From NCBI GenBank assembly GCA_007449985.2, contig VIIQ02000051.1, forward strand, positions 62,001 to 126,000: a DNA stretch of 64,000 bases, in the 5' to 3' direction. The DNA comes from Desmodesmus armatus (lineage: Eukaryota > Chlorophyta > Chlorophyceae > Sphaeropleales > Scenedesmaceae). Numbering within the stretch: position 1 is the stretch's first letter; every line of letters starts with the position of its first letter. A program made the position numbers and the translations under genes. Shown piece by piece: positions 1 to 11,536 of this stretch. The notes under the pieces were generated by a model. It was not told where the DNA came from, searched no databases, and saw only the letters and a list, made by a program, of their open reading frames with translations.

Positions 1-2
1 GT

Positions 3-200
3 ACAGCACTGTCACAGCTGCTGAAGAAACTCCACCACCTGGCAGGTAAACATGTAGAGGAAATCTGGAACACGAGACATGCCGCCATACAGAACGCAAG
101 GTACTACGCAAAATCAAGCTGGAGCAAGAGGAAAAGAGAACTGCATGGCCAACCACTGCCTGACCACAGGAAACGAAAGAAGCTGAAGCAGCAATTTTGA
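3..200 (+). CDS. C-terminal end of a retrotransposon-like ORF (partial, enters from left edge)
   Basis: An open frame runs from the window edge to TGA at 198-200 and gives 65 residues with no start inside the window. The visible protein has a helical stretch (LSQLLKKLHHLAGKHVEEIW) followed by a very basic tail (RKRKKLKQQF). This resembles the C-terminal end of reverse-transcriptase ORFs of non-LTR elements, which often finish in a helical, Trp-containing and basic tail. No catalytic motif is visible because only the end is present. The downstream context supports the call: a short 3' UTR, a hairpin at 283-308 and a (TC)n tail at 311-325 follow it. It could instead be the last exon of an ordinary gene; assignment to a transposon is inference. 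Confidence 0.4.
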   Translation, partial: TALSQLLKKLHHLAGKHVEEIWNTRHAAIQNARYYAKSSWSKRKRELHGQPLPDHRKRKKLKQQF

Positions 201-282
201 TCCCTAGGGTGTATAGGCACCTGGGGTTACGGTGGGGACGTGGCGACCACTATGAGGTCACACACGGCCCCTTCCTCAACTA

Positions 283-325
283 ACGCTAAATGCCTGGCAT
301 TTTAGCGTCATCTCTCTCTCTCTCT
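283..325 (+). mobile_element. 3' hairpin and (TC)n tail of a probable non-LTR retrotransposon
   Basis: Positions 283-294 and 296-308 pair as a 12-bp stem with one bulged base and a 1-nt loop. The stem is followed directly by a TC microsatellite (311-325). A 3' hairpin followed by a short simple repeat is a common way for LINE-type elements to end, and the open frame ending at 200 lies just upstream. The element boundary on the right would be about 325. The body lies outside the window. Confidence 0.4.
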
Positions 326-666
326 GCACACCCTGTCGCAGCAGCAGAGGCAATTGCTTGCAAGCACTGTACAGAAATATGAGAGCAGGGGTTTTGCGCA
401 CAAAAACCTGCATTGTGAATGATATGCTGTCAGCAAACTCATTTCTGAAAAACACACGCGTTTCCCCAGTCCAAGATCAACCACAGGTACACAGCAACCA
501 AAGTCTGCAAACAAACTGGCCGCTTGCTGCCGCCATAACCATGCCAAAACCCAGGTTTCTGTCAATGGTTGCTGGACCCTGTAGGCAGCCTGCAACATGC
601 AAACCCCTGTCCGGGAACCGATTGTGTTTTGCAACCCACACAATAAACATGCTGTGGCAAGTAACC
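326..666. other. Intergenic / 3' flank of the ankyrin gene
   Basis: No gene is supported here. The stretch lies between the retrotransposon tail and the stop codon of the minus-strand ankyrin gene, so it probably contains that gene's 3' UTR. No TGTAA polyadenylation signal was seen on the minus strand. Confidence 0.4.
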
Positions 667-3600
667 CTACTGCTGCCATTGAGCCCGTGCCTGGCTGCGC
701 AGCGTTCGTGCCTTTGGCGCTGCTGCTGCTGCTGCTGCTGGCGGTGCTGCTGCAATCGGGGCTGCAGCAGCAGCAGCCGCAGCAGCAGCCACAGCAGCCG
801 CTGCTGTCTGCCTTACCCTCCAGGACCTGCGGGGCCTTGCTGTCTGTTGTAGCTGACCACCACCCAGTAGGCTGCCACCATCACCACTGCTGGCACCAGC
901 AGCCGAGGCTGCTACTGCTGCTGCTGCTGCTGCTGCCGGCCCTGCTGTAGTACATGGCACAAAGGCTGCTGCTGCTGCTGCCGCCACCACAGTTGCTGGC
1001 AGGGCTGCTGCTGCAGCAGCCGCGGTTGCCTGCCTCGTCCTGATAGAAATGTGCCGTGTCACTGCCTGCCGGCCAGCAGCAGCACCACCGCTACCGCCAG
1101 CAGCTGCTGCTGGCCCTGCTACAGCTGCTGCTGCCGACCTTTCTGCAGCCTTGTACTGGGCCAGCAGCACCCTCGCCCCACTTGCAACAGCTGCTACATC
1201 CCGCGCCTGCTGCGACAGCTGCGCATGTGCTGCATCTGCAGCAGCAGTGTCCCCTCCCCAGCCCTTGAGTACCGCCAAACTGGCTGCGCCCCGATCCAAC
1301 CGACTGGCGACATCGGGGTGGTTGAGAACTGACGCAACTGCTGCGCCAGGCGTAAAATCAGAAGGGTGCTGCTGCTCCAGCGGCGGCGGCGGCTGGCTGT
1401 GGATATGCAGCTGCAGCAGTGCGCTGATGTCATATGCAGGGCCGTGTGGGTGTCCCACAGCATGACACAGCATGTGGCATGCCGCGGGCTGCGACAGGCC
1501 ACCCTGCAACTTTGCCAGCAGCAGCCGGACAACGGCTGTGTGCCGACCTGCCACAGCGTATGCCATAACGTCATGGTGATCGAGTGCGCCAAGCACACGG
1601 CTGCTGTGCGCTCCTGCAGTCATCAAGACCTCTACTGCTGCTGTGGACCCCACCCCAGCTGCCATGGCTAGCAGGCTCACTCCCCAGATGCCGCTCGGAG
1701 CGTTGGGGCAGGCACCAGCGCTCAGCAGCAGCTGAAGCATGGGTACGTTCCCCGCCTGCACTGCATGCACCAGTGGCACGAAGCCGAAGGGAGCAGCGTT
1801 GGGGTTTGCACCGTGCTGGAGCAGCAGCTGTGCGACCGGAACCGCTGCATCTGCTGTCTGTCCCGCTGCTAGGTGCAGTGGGGTGGCGCCACCGAAGGTG
1901 GCTATGTTGATGTCTGCGCCATGTGCGATCAGCATCTCTGCGATGAGCGCGAGCCGCTGCATCTGCTCTTCCTTGCTGACTGTGGTGGTGCCTGGGTTTA
2001 TTGGATCGATGCTGTTGAGAGCCTTTGACAGCCGTGCTGACACACCTAGGGAGTGCAGCGGGGTCATGCCCAGGGCTGTGACTGTACGGGGATCTGCAGC
2101 AGCATCGAGCAAAGGCCGTAGCAGCACCAGCATCAAGCGTCAAGCAGCAACATTGACCAGCAGTAACAGCAGCCAACATCAAGCGAACAACAAGTAGCAG
2201 CAACAAGCATAAAGCAGTGACGTCACTCGTCAAGCATCAAACACACCATATCGAGCACCAAGCAGCAGCCGTACCTGCACCAGCATCAAGCAGCTGCCGC
2301 ACCACCTCCGCGCTCCCGCCCTCGACAGCGTGGTGCAGCGCGGTCGTGCCATCCTTCTCACGCATGGAGACATCTGCGCCCGCTGCCAGCAGCTGTGCCG
2401 TGACCTCTACTGAGGCGCTCCAGGCAGCATAGCTCAGCGCTGTCCAACCGTCTGCACTGATTGTGTTGGGCTTGGCTCCGTACTCCAAAAGCACCTGCAT
2501 GTATGAAGCACACAGCGTGTCAGCACAGCATGTCGGAACACTTTTGAGCCTACTCTGTCATCATGTTATGCACGTGGTGGATGTAACTCATGTGTTACAC
2601 ATGTTGATTGATGGCTAGCACAGGTCCCAACATGTACCAACACATACCATCATGTACACACATATAGAACTGTGTGCATGTGTCTTGCATATACACTATG
2701 AGAGATACACATGTATCCTCTGTCCCAAACACAGGTACCAACCCGCACACGCACATGGGTTCCAACATGGCACACAGCTTTCAACATGCACACACAACCT
2801 GGTTGATGGCTCGATGGCTGGGAGCTCAATAGGGATAGCGCTGTGTGTGCATGTTGAAAGCTGTGTGTACATGTTGAAAGCTGTGTGTACATGTTGAAAG
2901 CTGTGTGTACATGTTGCCCCTCCGTATCCGGAGCATAGCCTACACCGCCCGTGTTCTTATGAGTCTGCTTGACAGGCCACTGGAAAGGCAGCTTGCTCAA
3001 AACACCACCGACATCACGTAACAATTGATACATACCAGAGACACTAATGCTGTGACCAACCCCAGAGAATTTACAGCATCGACCAACCCCAGAGAGACTA
3101 CCGCTTTGACCAACCCCAGAGAGGCTACTGCTTTGGCCCACCTGCACAGCCCCAGTCCTGCCGGTCAGTGCCGCCCTATGGAGAGCTGCCTTCCCATCAG
3201 ATCCCAGTCGGTCCACACTGCCAGCTATGAAGATAATGACAGGCAGCAGCACGGTCGCCATGAGCGCCGACGCCGTGCGAGCAGCAGCGTTGCGCGTGAC
3301 GCGCCGCTGCGCCTGCGCTGCTATGTCTGCTGCCAGCTGCGCAAGCTTGCTGCAGCCCTCCGCCAGCTTTGCTGCGTTGTTGCGGCGGACGCTGGGTATG
3401 AACGTGCCAGCGGCTGCTGCTGTTGCCGCAGCGATGCGCGCAGCGGTAGCGTCGGCTGCACGGCGTGTTGTGCTGGCCGCTGCTGCTGCCTCTGCGGCTC
3501 GCACCATGGCTAGGAACGCTGCCGAAGTTGCCATCATGGACGCATCACACATTGTCTTCCAGTTGACTAGCTCCAACTGTTGCAGAACGTGGCTGCAACT

Positions 3601-4101
3601 TGGCTGGGAGAGCTTTGCATACTCCTGCACACCGTGCTTCAGCAACACATCCACAGCAGCGTACTGACTGCTGGCCAGCGCAACTTGCACGGGGGTGCTG
3701 CCGCTGCTGTCTGTTACGTTGCATGCGCAGCCGGCCGAGAGCAGCAGCTGCAGGCGCTTTGTGTCGCCTGTGCTGGCAGCTTGGTGGAGCCAGGTGCTGC
3801 TGCCAGCTGCATCTGTGGTCGAGATATCAGCACCTGCTGCCAGCAAGTGCTTGAGGGCAGCAGCTGCGCCGGCAGCGCTGCTGCGAAGGGTGAGCTCTAT
3901 AGGGGTTGCACCCTGGGCGTCTGTGCAATTGACAGGTACGCCTGCTGCGAGGGCTTCCTTGACTGCTGTTGCGTTGCCAGCTGCTGCTGCCTGGAGGAGC
4001 TGTGTTGCTGCTGTGCGTGTGCTTCTGCGGCTGGAAGTGGCCTTGTCGGTGCGTGGCATGTTGGCTGGCAGCTCACGGCACCTGAAAGCACATGCGTTCA
4101 T
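667..4101 (-). CDS. Ankyrin-repeat protein with Ala-rich linkers and C-terminus
   Basis: Three exons join in phase: 4101-3142, 2494-2275 and 2093-667, giving about 868 residues. Ankyrin repeats occupy roughly residues 35-180 (for example LLQAAAAGNATAVKEALAAG, GSSTWLHQAASTGDTKRLQL). An Ala-rich helical spacer follows, containing a hydrophobic run ALMATVLLPVIIFIAG near residue 285 that could be a membrane helix. A second ankyrin array then spans exons 1 to 3 (TALSYAAWSASVEVTAQLL, TPLHLAAGQTADAAVPVAQL). The last about 200 residues are poly-Ala encoded by CAG/CTG tracts. Ankyrin repeats bind protein partners; no enzymatic domain is seen, so the role is unknown. An alternative start is Met at 4059 (MPRTDK). 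The low-complexity 3' end could hide a further intron. Confidence 0.75.
715..1030. repeat. CTG/CAG trinucleotide tracts in the ankyrin gene 3' coding end
   Basis: Clusters of (CTG)n and (CAG)n at about 715-740, 764-800, 908-937 and 967-1020 encode the poly-Ala tail of the ankyrin protein on the minus strand. The frame choice (Ala rather than Gln, Leu or Cys) comes only from continuity with the ankyrin domain. Confidence 0.7.
2835..2916. repeat. 20-bp tandem repeat in an ankyrin gene intron
   Basis: About four copies of a 20-bp unit (GTGTGTACATGTTGAAAGCT and near variants) lie in the intron between the first and second ankyrin exons. Confidence 0.8.
3043..3140. repeat. About 30-bp tandem repeat at the intron edge of the ankyrin gene
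   Basis: Three to four imperfect copies carry the core GACCAACCCCAGAGA, spaced about 30 bp apart. They sit immediately downstream (in gene sense) of the exon 1 donor at 3141. Confidence 0.75.
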
Positions 4102-4636
4102 GGACCGACAGGGAAGTCAGTCTGTGCGGCCCACATGAGCGTCACACTACACCGTGTCCAGGTGCAGCAGGAGGTTACTTGATAACAGCAAACACTGTCA
4201 ATTGTCTCCATGCTGGCTGCTTTGCTGGTCCAGCAGCAGGGAATGTCTGCCTGCTTGTGGCAACAGCAGCACCACACTCATTTTGGCACCACCCACCTCG
4301 TCTGACTGTGATGGTGCGCGTACCAGGCAAAAGCAACGGAACATCCCTCAATACGAAACAGGCCAATAATTCGGGTTGCAAGCGTTAGCAACAGCCATTT
4401 CCGCAAGGTTCTGAGGATCTGCTCTTGCTGGGTGCCGCTGCTCTTGCTGTTCAGCGACGCTGCTTCAGCAATTTCCAGTTCAAGCTCACTGTTACTCCTG
4501 AATGCGCGGACCGCTCATGACACCGCAACGGTTACGTCAGTTAGCTCGGACCAGCAGGACAACCCTGAAGAAGGCATCGGGCACAGGCATACCTGGCAAC
4601 TTTAGCCGTGTACGAAATAGCTCATAGCACAGCGGT

Positions 4637-4674
<38 letters not shown>

Positions 4675-4741
4675 CTGCAGCAGTAGCAGCAGTGACAGCA
4701 GTAGCAGCAGCAGCAGTAAAATCAGCACGAAGGCTGTGCTC
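4102..4741. promoter_or_regulatory. Divergent intergenic region between the ankyrin and SET genes
   Basis: About 640 bp separate the start of the minus-strand ankyrin gene from the ATG of the plus-strand SET gene, so this region should hold both promoters and 5' UTRs. A (GCA)n tract of about 80 bp (4635-4715) ends shortly before the SET start. No convincing TATA element was seen. Confidence 0.5.
4635..4715. repeat. GCA/GTA-rich trinucleotide tract in the SET gene 5' UTR
   Basis: Runs of GCA interspersed with GTA occur just upstream of the SET gene start codon at 4742. All frames are open through it, so it creates spurious poly-Ala, poly-Leu and poly-Ser reading frames. Confidence 0.8.
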
Positions 4742-7700
4742 ATGGCTGACAGCAGCCTACCTGACCTTCTATCCTGGCTGCGCTCAGTCGGAATTTGGTG
4801 GGACGAGCAGCTGGTGGCGATAAGAGCGGGATGCAGCGGATGCAGTGGGCCAGACCTTGGAGTGTTTGCCGTCACTGACATCACAGAAAACCAGGTTGGT
4901 CTACCTTTACACGGCCATGCTGCTATCTAATCTCATTCCAACGCTGCTTATTAACTTACCTTCCCTGCCGACTGAACCACCTGACTTGCCAGCCCCGGAA
5001 GTCCCACACCCACCAACACGCCATTTGCGCTCCAAGCTAGCTCACACCTCCCATATGCTTCCTGCCTGTACACTGCCTACCTTGCAGCTGCTGTGTGTCA
5101 TCCCGCGTTCTGCGATCCTGTCGCCCCGCACATCAAGCCTGGCAGCAGTTCTGGAGAAGGAGCGGTTAGGCGGTGGGCTGGCCCTAACCATTGCAGTGAT
5201 GCACGAGGCCAGCCTAGCAGCAGACAGCAGATGGTGAGTACAATATGAGGTGTCAGGAGCTTAGCATGTGGCAGCGTAGTTTGGTATTCAAAGCGATAAA
5301 GTATCCAGCTTAGTGTCAACCAATGGAATAGGGGTGTGAGGCGCCCCCCATCGGTATGAGGCTCTGCCTCGGGCTCCCAGCAGTTGGGTGTACTCAGCTG
5401 TTGTGTGTGTGGCCAGCCGGTGGGGGTCACCCCTGTCACCCCTGTCACCCCTGTCACCCCTGTCACCCCTGTCACGTGACTAGGTGCACCTAGTAAGAAT
5501 GTCAACCAGCAGTTTGGTGCAGCTGACAAAACAGCAGAGAGCATTGGAGCACAGCGCAGCGCAGCACCCTGTGTGTTGCAGTGGTCAGCTGTCTCATTCC
5601 TACATGTCATTTTGGTGTTCGCTTGGTGCGCCATTAGGACTGCACCCAAGATCATCTTGCTTGGGCAAAGCCCTTGTGAGCTACACAGGGGCTGGAACCC
5701 TGGTCACCAGTGGTTACTCAGCTGCATTCCTTCATCTTATCACCACACCTGTACCGCAGCCAATGGTGGCAACCGTGTGACGACTGCCGCTGACTGTGTG
5801 GGTTGTGCGCAGGTCTGGCTACTTTGCATCGCTGCCCCGTCGGGAGTACCTTCCGCTGTTCTGGACACAGCCTGAGCTGGGTATGCTGCAGGGCACCAGC
5901 CTGGAGGGAAAGGCACTAGCTGACAGGTGCTGCTGTGACGGCTTGCTGGTTGTGCTGGATCAGTCACACAACACTTAGTCACACAACTCACACCTCGTTA
6001 CATAATGCTGGGATTGCTGGTCTCCCTAGTTGGGAGTCGAGCAGCCGCTTTTGCAGTAGAGCAACTGTATGCTGCTTGATGGCAGGCAGTGTTGTTGTTG
6101 CATAAGCCTATTGCTTCCTTACAGCGTGTGCAAGTATGCACGGAACCATACAACAGTCAAGAGTAACAGCAACAGCAGTCACCCTCAGTGATGCAGTCAC
6201 CTTGTCATTTTCATGATGCCTGGCTGTTGCTGCTGCACATAATAAATGCAGGGAAGACACGCAAGATGACTACGACACACACGTAGTGCCCCTGTTGCAG
6301 AAGTATCCAGAGGTAAGGAGGAGGAGGCAGCAAGAGTGCCGTACTGTGGCAGTGGGTATCTTCAGCTCCTTGTCCTGCAAGCCCCATCCACGCACTGTGC
6401 ACCTGCACGGATGCCAGGACATATCAAAGGCACTCTGAGGAGATCTCAGAATGCACTTTGAGCAGGGGGCACAGTACATGTCAAGGAAACATGGCAAAAA
6501 ACACTGCAAAGAGATACCTGCAGCGTCATTCAGAATGGAGGTATTGCAGGCTTGGCATGCGCCTAGTGGCTCCTTGTCCAGCTGTTGGACTGCTCAAGTG
6601 TGGTTCCATGCATGCCAACGTTGGGCGGCACAGTTGGTATGCACACTGGCGTTTGCCACCCCACCACGTGCAAGGCTACCCTGTCTAAGGCCTGTCACAT
6701 GCTGGGTTTGTTGCTGGGCTTTGCCGCAGGCCTTCCCCAACCCTGAGCAGTGCTCAGTGGAGCACTTCAGGACAGCAGCTAGCTGGGTGGCCAGCAGATG
6801 CTTCTTTGTGGATGACTGGCATGGTGAGCGGATGACTAGCATGGTGAATGGACGACTGGCATATTGATGGTTGGGCTCTCTTGTCTCAGTTTGACGGGTT
6901 GTTGGTATGGTGCTTAGACTCCAGCACAAGCAACCATTGCATGCAGCCGGGCATCTCCTGGGTTGCGGATGACTAGCATGGTGAGGCGGGGGCTCTCTTG
7001 TCTAGTTTAGAAGGGCTATTAGATTGGTGGTCAGGCTCCAGCACATGCACGTATGTTCATCAAAGAATTCACTTGTCCTGCAGGTGATGCCATGGTGCCC
7101 CTTGCTGACATCTTTAACCACAAGGCATCCGTGGTGCTGCTGGGAGATGCCTGGGGGGTTGCAGAGCTTGCTGCTGCTGACCAACACCCCCACAGCGAGG
7201 ATGGGGAGCCGTCTGCTGGCGCTGGCCACAGCGGCGGTGTCAGCTTGGACGGGGGCGAGGAGCCCGGAAGCAGCAGCGGCAGTGGTCAGCACGAGCATGA
7301 ACATGAACATGAACATGGACATGAAGGCAGTGAAGCTCACAGTGATAGTGGTAGTGAAGAAGAGGAGGAAGGGAGTGAGGAAGAAGAAGATGAGGAAGAT
7401 GCTCAGCACGGTTTTGCAGTTGGCGGTATGCCTCTCATCCAGTCAGCGGGGCCTGCGGCAGCAGCAGACACAACAGCGGATGGCTGCACAGCAAACGGGC
7501 ACCACAGCAGCTCTGCAGGTAAGGGCGGCTTCTTGGGACATGGCGTACAGCTGGGGTTGTCATGCTGAGTCAGCAAGCCATTGACAGATTATCAACAGTG
7601 ACACATGCATGGCAGCAGCAAGTAGTACACCGTCTGCGGCTGTGTGCACTCTCGATGTTCACTCATGGAAGTCTCAATACTGGAGCAGCCATCTGGATGG

Positions 7701-10352
7701 TTCTACACACGCATAATTTGGGTCTCGGGGTCTGGTTTCATTGCTGAGACACTCATTTGCGATCCATAAGGCAGTACAACCGTAGATATATTACCAAGTA
7801 GATCTTTACTGCGTCTTGCTGACCTGCTGTACTGCCTGCCACCTGTCTCCTTCTCCCTTTCTGGCTGCATCATACAATGATAGCAGCTGCCAGGTGGGTG
7901 CGTGATGGCAATAACCTGAGGCTGGAGATTGGCATCTGCAGCATGGGGCCGCCAGACAGCAAAACCCTACCTGCTGCGCCTACAGCAGCAATACCAGCAG
8001 CACCAGCAGCACCAGCAGAGCCCCTTCTAGGCAGCCCAGCTGCTGCCAGTGGTGAGGCAGCAAGTGTAGCAGCAGAAGAGCAGCCAGCTAAGAAGCGCAA
8101 AGTGCATCCTTTGGAGCAACAGCAGTCAGGACAGCAGCAGGGTCAGGAGTGTCAACAGGAGGTAAAGCAGGCAGAAGGCAGCTGGCCGGAGAAGCGGCTG
8201 GAGATTGTTGCTGCATCGTCTGTTGCTGCGGGAGCAGAGGTGCACAACACATATGTGAGTGGGGTGAGGGGTGAGGGGGTGCTGTGGCGTCTGTGCTGAA
8301 GCTGCTGGTGCAGCATATGCAAACAGTGAATGGGAATTTGTTCAGCTTTTGGGTTGTGCAGAAATGTTGCGCCCTGCAGCACCTGGTGAGTCTGGGCAGT
8401 CAGCAGGTGGACTGCAGACATGTGACTTGAAACCATATGTGTTGGCGTGTAACATTTTTCTCCCCCCCCATGTGTTACATCCAGGTGTGACTGTTGCAGT
8501 GTCTATTGTGACTCATGTTGGAGTGTGTTCCGACACCGCTTGCTGTGGCAAACAATGCCAGCAGGAAAGGGTACCATGGTGTGCAAGAGATGAGGCCGGC
8601 TGTAATCAGCACTCAGCACTGTGTTTCTTAGGTCACCTGGCAAGCTTGTGCCTGACATGCACAGCTCCTAGTGTACATGTAGGCTGCCAACATCCTTTCA
8701 ATGGCATTGCACACACATCCATTTTGCATTTTGCGTGTGTCCCTGCCCTTTACCCAACCACAGGGCGAGCTGGGCAATGCGCAGTTGGTAGCCAAGTACG
8801 GCTTCTGCCTGCCGCGCAACCCCTTTGATGAGGTCACACTGTGTGACACCTGGGCGGAGTTCGTCTCTGGCAGCAGCGGCACAGCAGGGTTCAAGGCCCC
8901 AGCAGGGTTGAAGCAGCATGTCAAGTGGCTGCAGAAACACAGGTGCGGTGTACAGATGGCTGTGGCTTTGGCTTGCTACTGCAAGCCGTATGTGTCCAGA
9001 CGGCTGTGGCTTTGGCTTGCTACTGCAAGCCGTATGTGTCCAGACAGCTGTGGCTTTGGCTTGCTACTGCAAGCCGTATGTGTCATGTTGGACCGTCTGA
9101 CTACTGTACGTGTATCAGCGTAGTCCATGAGCTTTGCAAGCTGTACGGTGTGCTGGTGACAGCATACCTGTGATGGCTTGCCCAGGGAGCTTGCCGATAG
9201 GTTGGTGTGCAGCGCATTGTGTGTGTCAGCATAGGGAGTGCCTGCAAGCATGCTCATTGAGATCTGTCCCCAGGATAGTCAACACTACCGAGGGGTGCAT
9301 TGGTGTGTGCACCTTTCAGCAGGGGGAGGGCTTGGGGCATTCTGGCTCAGGAGCATGTCCCCAGGGGTAGGGGCATTGGGCCTGGAAGACGGACTGCTGC
9401 AAAGCCTGCAAATGGTTTTAAAAATAGGGCAGTCTGGGGCCCGGCCCCAAGTTGTGGAGGGGGGGGGGCGTAGGGCTTTCCCAGGGTGAGCCCTTCAGGC
9501 AGTGCCCCAGGGGGTAGGGCCTCTCGGGGAGCCTGGTGAAAAAAGTGGGTGTGTCACTTTCAACTAATCCCTATCCTATCCTAGAATGGGGACAATGAAA
9601 TTGCTTCCCGAGACCGTTCCACACATTGTCATGTGGCCCAACGTGCATGTTTTGAGCTTCTGACAGTCACTGCTGCCGCTGTTACTTTCTGATTCATACA
9701 CACAGCAACCTGCTTGATGAGTCACCAAATGAAGACCAGGAGGAACCAGACCCCCCCGCCATAGCACCCGGCGGGCGCCTTGACCTGATGACAGCAGCAG
9801 TAGTACGGCTGCTGGGGGCCAGCACAGCACAGCTGAAGGGCTGGCAGGACCTGCAGGAAGTCCTGCACGATCCTCATGCTGACAGCGATTCAGCAGAGCC
9901 GCCGACTGCAGTACCGCTGCAGCCTGCAGCACACACTAGACATACCGCCGCAGCAGGTTCAGAGAGTGGGACAGCAGCAGCGATAGCCACAGCAGCGGCA
10001 ACGGAGGGAGGGAACCCAGCTACAGCAGAGGTGCAGGACGTTTCTCAGCACTTTGAAGACCTGAAGATCAGCAGCCGCAGTGTCAGCTGGTGGGGTAAAG
10101 CTGGGTTGGAGCTCCTGGCAGCAGCAGTAAGGCGGCGGCTTCAGCGCTACCCTGCCAGCCTGGCAGATGACAGGCTTGCCCTGCAGCGGCACCAACAGCA
10201 GCGCGTGCGGCAGCAGCAGGGGCCGGGATGCTGTTGTGGCTGCGGAGCATGCCGCGGCTGTGGGGGCGGCGCTGCAGCTGCGAGTGTGTGAGCAGGAGGC
10301 GTTGCAGGAGGTGCTTGAGCAGGTGGAGCTGCTGCTGCTGGGCTCCAGTTGA
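4742..10352 (+). CDS. SET-domain lysine methyltransferase, SETD6 / Rubisco-LSMT-like (one-base frameshift near the C-terminus)
   Basis: Nine exons: 4742-4894, 5088-5233, 5813-5926, 6252-6312, 6730-6823, 7084-7518, 7884-8254, 8764-8942, 9706-10352. The start MADSSLPDLL leads into an N-terminal SET half (GVFAVTDI, IPRSAILS). The characteristic core is PLADIFNHKA in exon 6 and NTYGELGNAQLVAKYGF across exons 7/8, the motifs that bind S-adenosylmethionine and carry the catalytic Tyr. A C-terminal substrate-binding region (RYPASLADDRLAL) follows. Acidic and Ala-rich low complexity (residues from exons 6 and 7) splits the SET domain, a large insertion for this family. Class VII SET enzymes methylate lysines of non-histone proteins; the substrate here is unknown. 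Total exon length is 2200 nt, one more than a multiple of three. Removing one G from the run at 10219-10222 restores a typical C-terminus ending at 10352. Confidence 0.8.
5424..5475. repeat. 9-bp minisatellite in SET gene intron 2
   Basis: About five perfect copies of the 9-bp unit GTCACCCCT lie within an intron of the SET gene. Confidence 0.9.
8958..9086. repeat. 44-bp minisatellite, three copies, in SET gene intron 8
   Basis: Units begin at 8958, 9002 and 9046 and are nearly identical; the third is truncated. They lie just downstream of the exon 8 donor at 8943. Confidence 0.9.
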
Positions 10353-11536
10353 GCCTCGATACAGTGGCTGCCAACTGACTTTGCGTTGTGAGTCATAATT
10401 TATGACATCAAGGCTGTTCCCTTGGAATTGACGTCAAGGCTGTTCACGTGTAGCTGGCCTCCAGACTTAGTCAGAGGCTATCACTGGCTCAGCCAGGATG
10501 AGCAGCAGTAATGTTGTCAAGCATGCTTGCTTGTGTTGGTGGACTGTGGCATGTAGCAGTGACACATGGCTGGCCTGTTACATCTTTGCAATTCTTGTTT
10601 GGTAGTAGAGAATGGAGGCGAGCACATTCACTGGCTTGCAGGCTCCTGCGCGTCACCCTGATCCTGACTGATGGAGCACACCGCAGACACTATCTGTTGA
10701 GTGATTGCAAACATTGCCTGAAGGCAGCTGTCACCACAGCTGATGCTGAATGCATCAAGCTGAGTTGCCTGGGTCTGACACTTGTCTGGTGCACAAGTAA
10801 AGGCCAATTGCAAGGTGTCCTACCACAGGTGTTGCGATGGCCTTGTACTGGCGTGGCTTTGAAAAGCTTGTGTGGCAATTGCTTTGAATGTCACCAGTAG
10901 CACCAACCACCACAATTGCACACAATCACTTGCAAGCTGGTTACATACACAGAACGCATCCCAGGAGTTGCCATGCAAGGCAACAAACAGAGGTTACCAA
11001 GTGCAGCCACAGCACTGAAACACCCAGGCATTCTTCACTAGTTCAGGGACATTCAAAATCACCCTACCCTGCCCTGCCGACCCATTTCACCCATACCACC
11101 ACAACCCACTCCTGCAGAGAGCATTGAAATCCAAGGGACCCAGCGCGTGGCGGTGCTCCTATTCAGCGATCAGCACAACACCTGAAAATTGATTGGGGGA
11201 AGGCCTCAGGGCAGCAGAGGACCCCCGGCACCAGCACCCACACCTTCTGATGTGCAGCTGCAGTCATGCAGTGCTCACTGCTGAAAGCCTCACAACACGC
11301 GCAATTGAGTCATAGTACAGCTCCAACCGCACCCACACCTCATGTGATGCTGTGTGCTGTTGCAGCCTGCATCAGCCGCATACAAACCCCGCAGGAAGCA
11401 ACCTCATGATTGCCTGCGCCATCTGGCCACTCCTGCAGCAGCGACGTCAGCATCAGCACAGGTCCTGCAACACAGTCCAACCCCGCAACTCCATCAGGAG
11501 CTACCTGCCCCGCTGAGGTGTGCTGGGGTGCCTCGC
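10353..11536. other. Convergent intergenic region between the SET and KASIII genes
   Basis: No gene is supported in this 1.2-kb stretch. Because the two flanking genes converge, it should hold both 3' UTRs. Short open frames (for example 10511-10900) show no recognisable domain. Confidence 0.45.
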
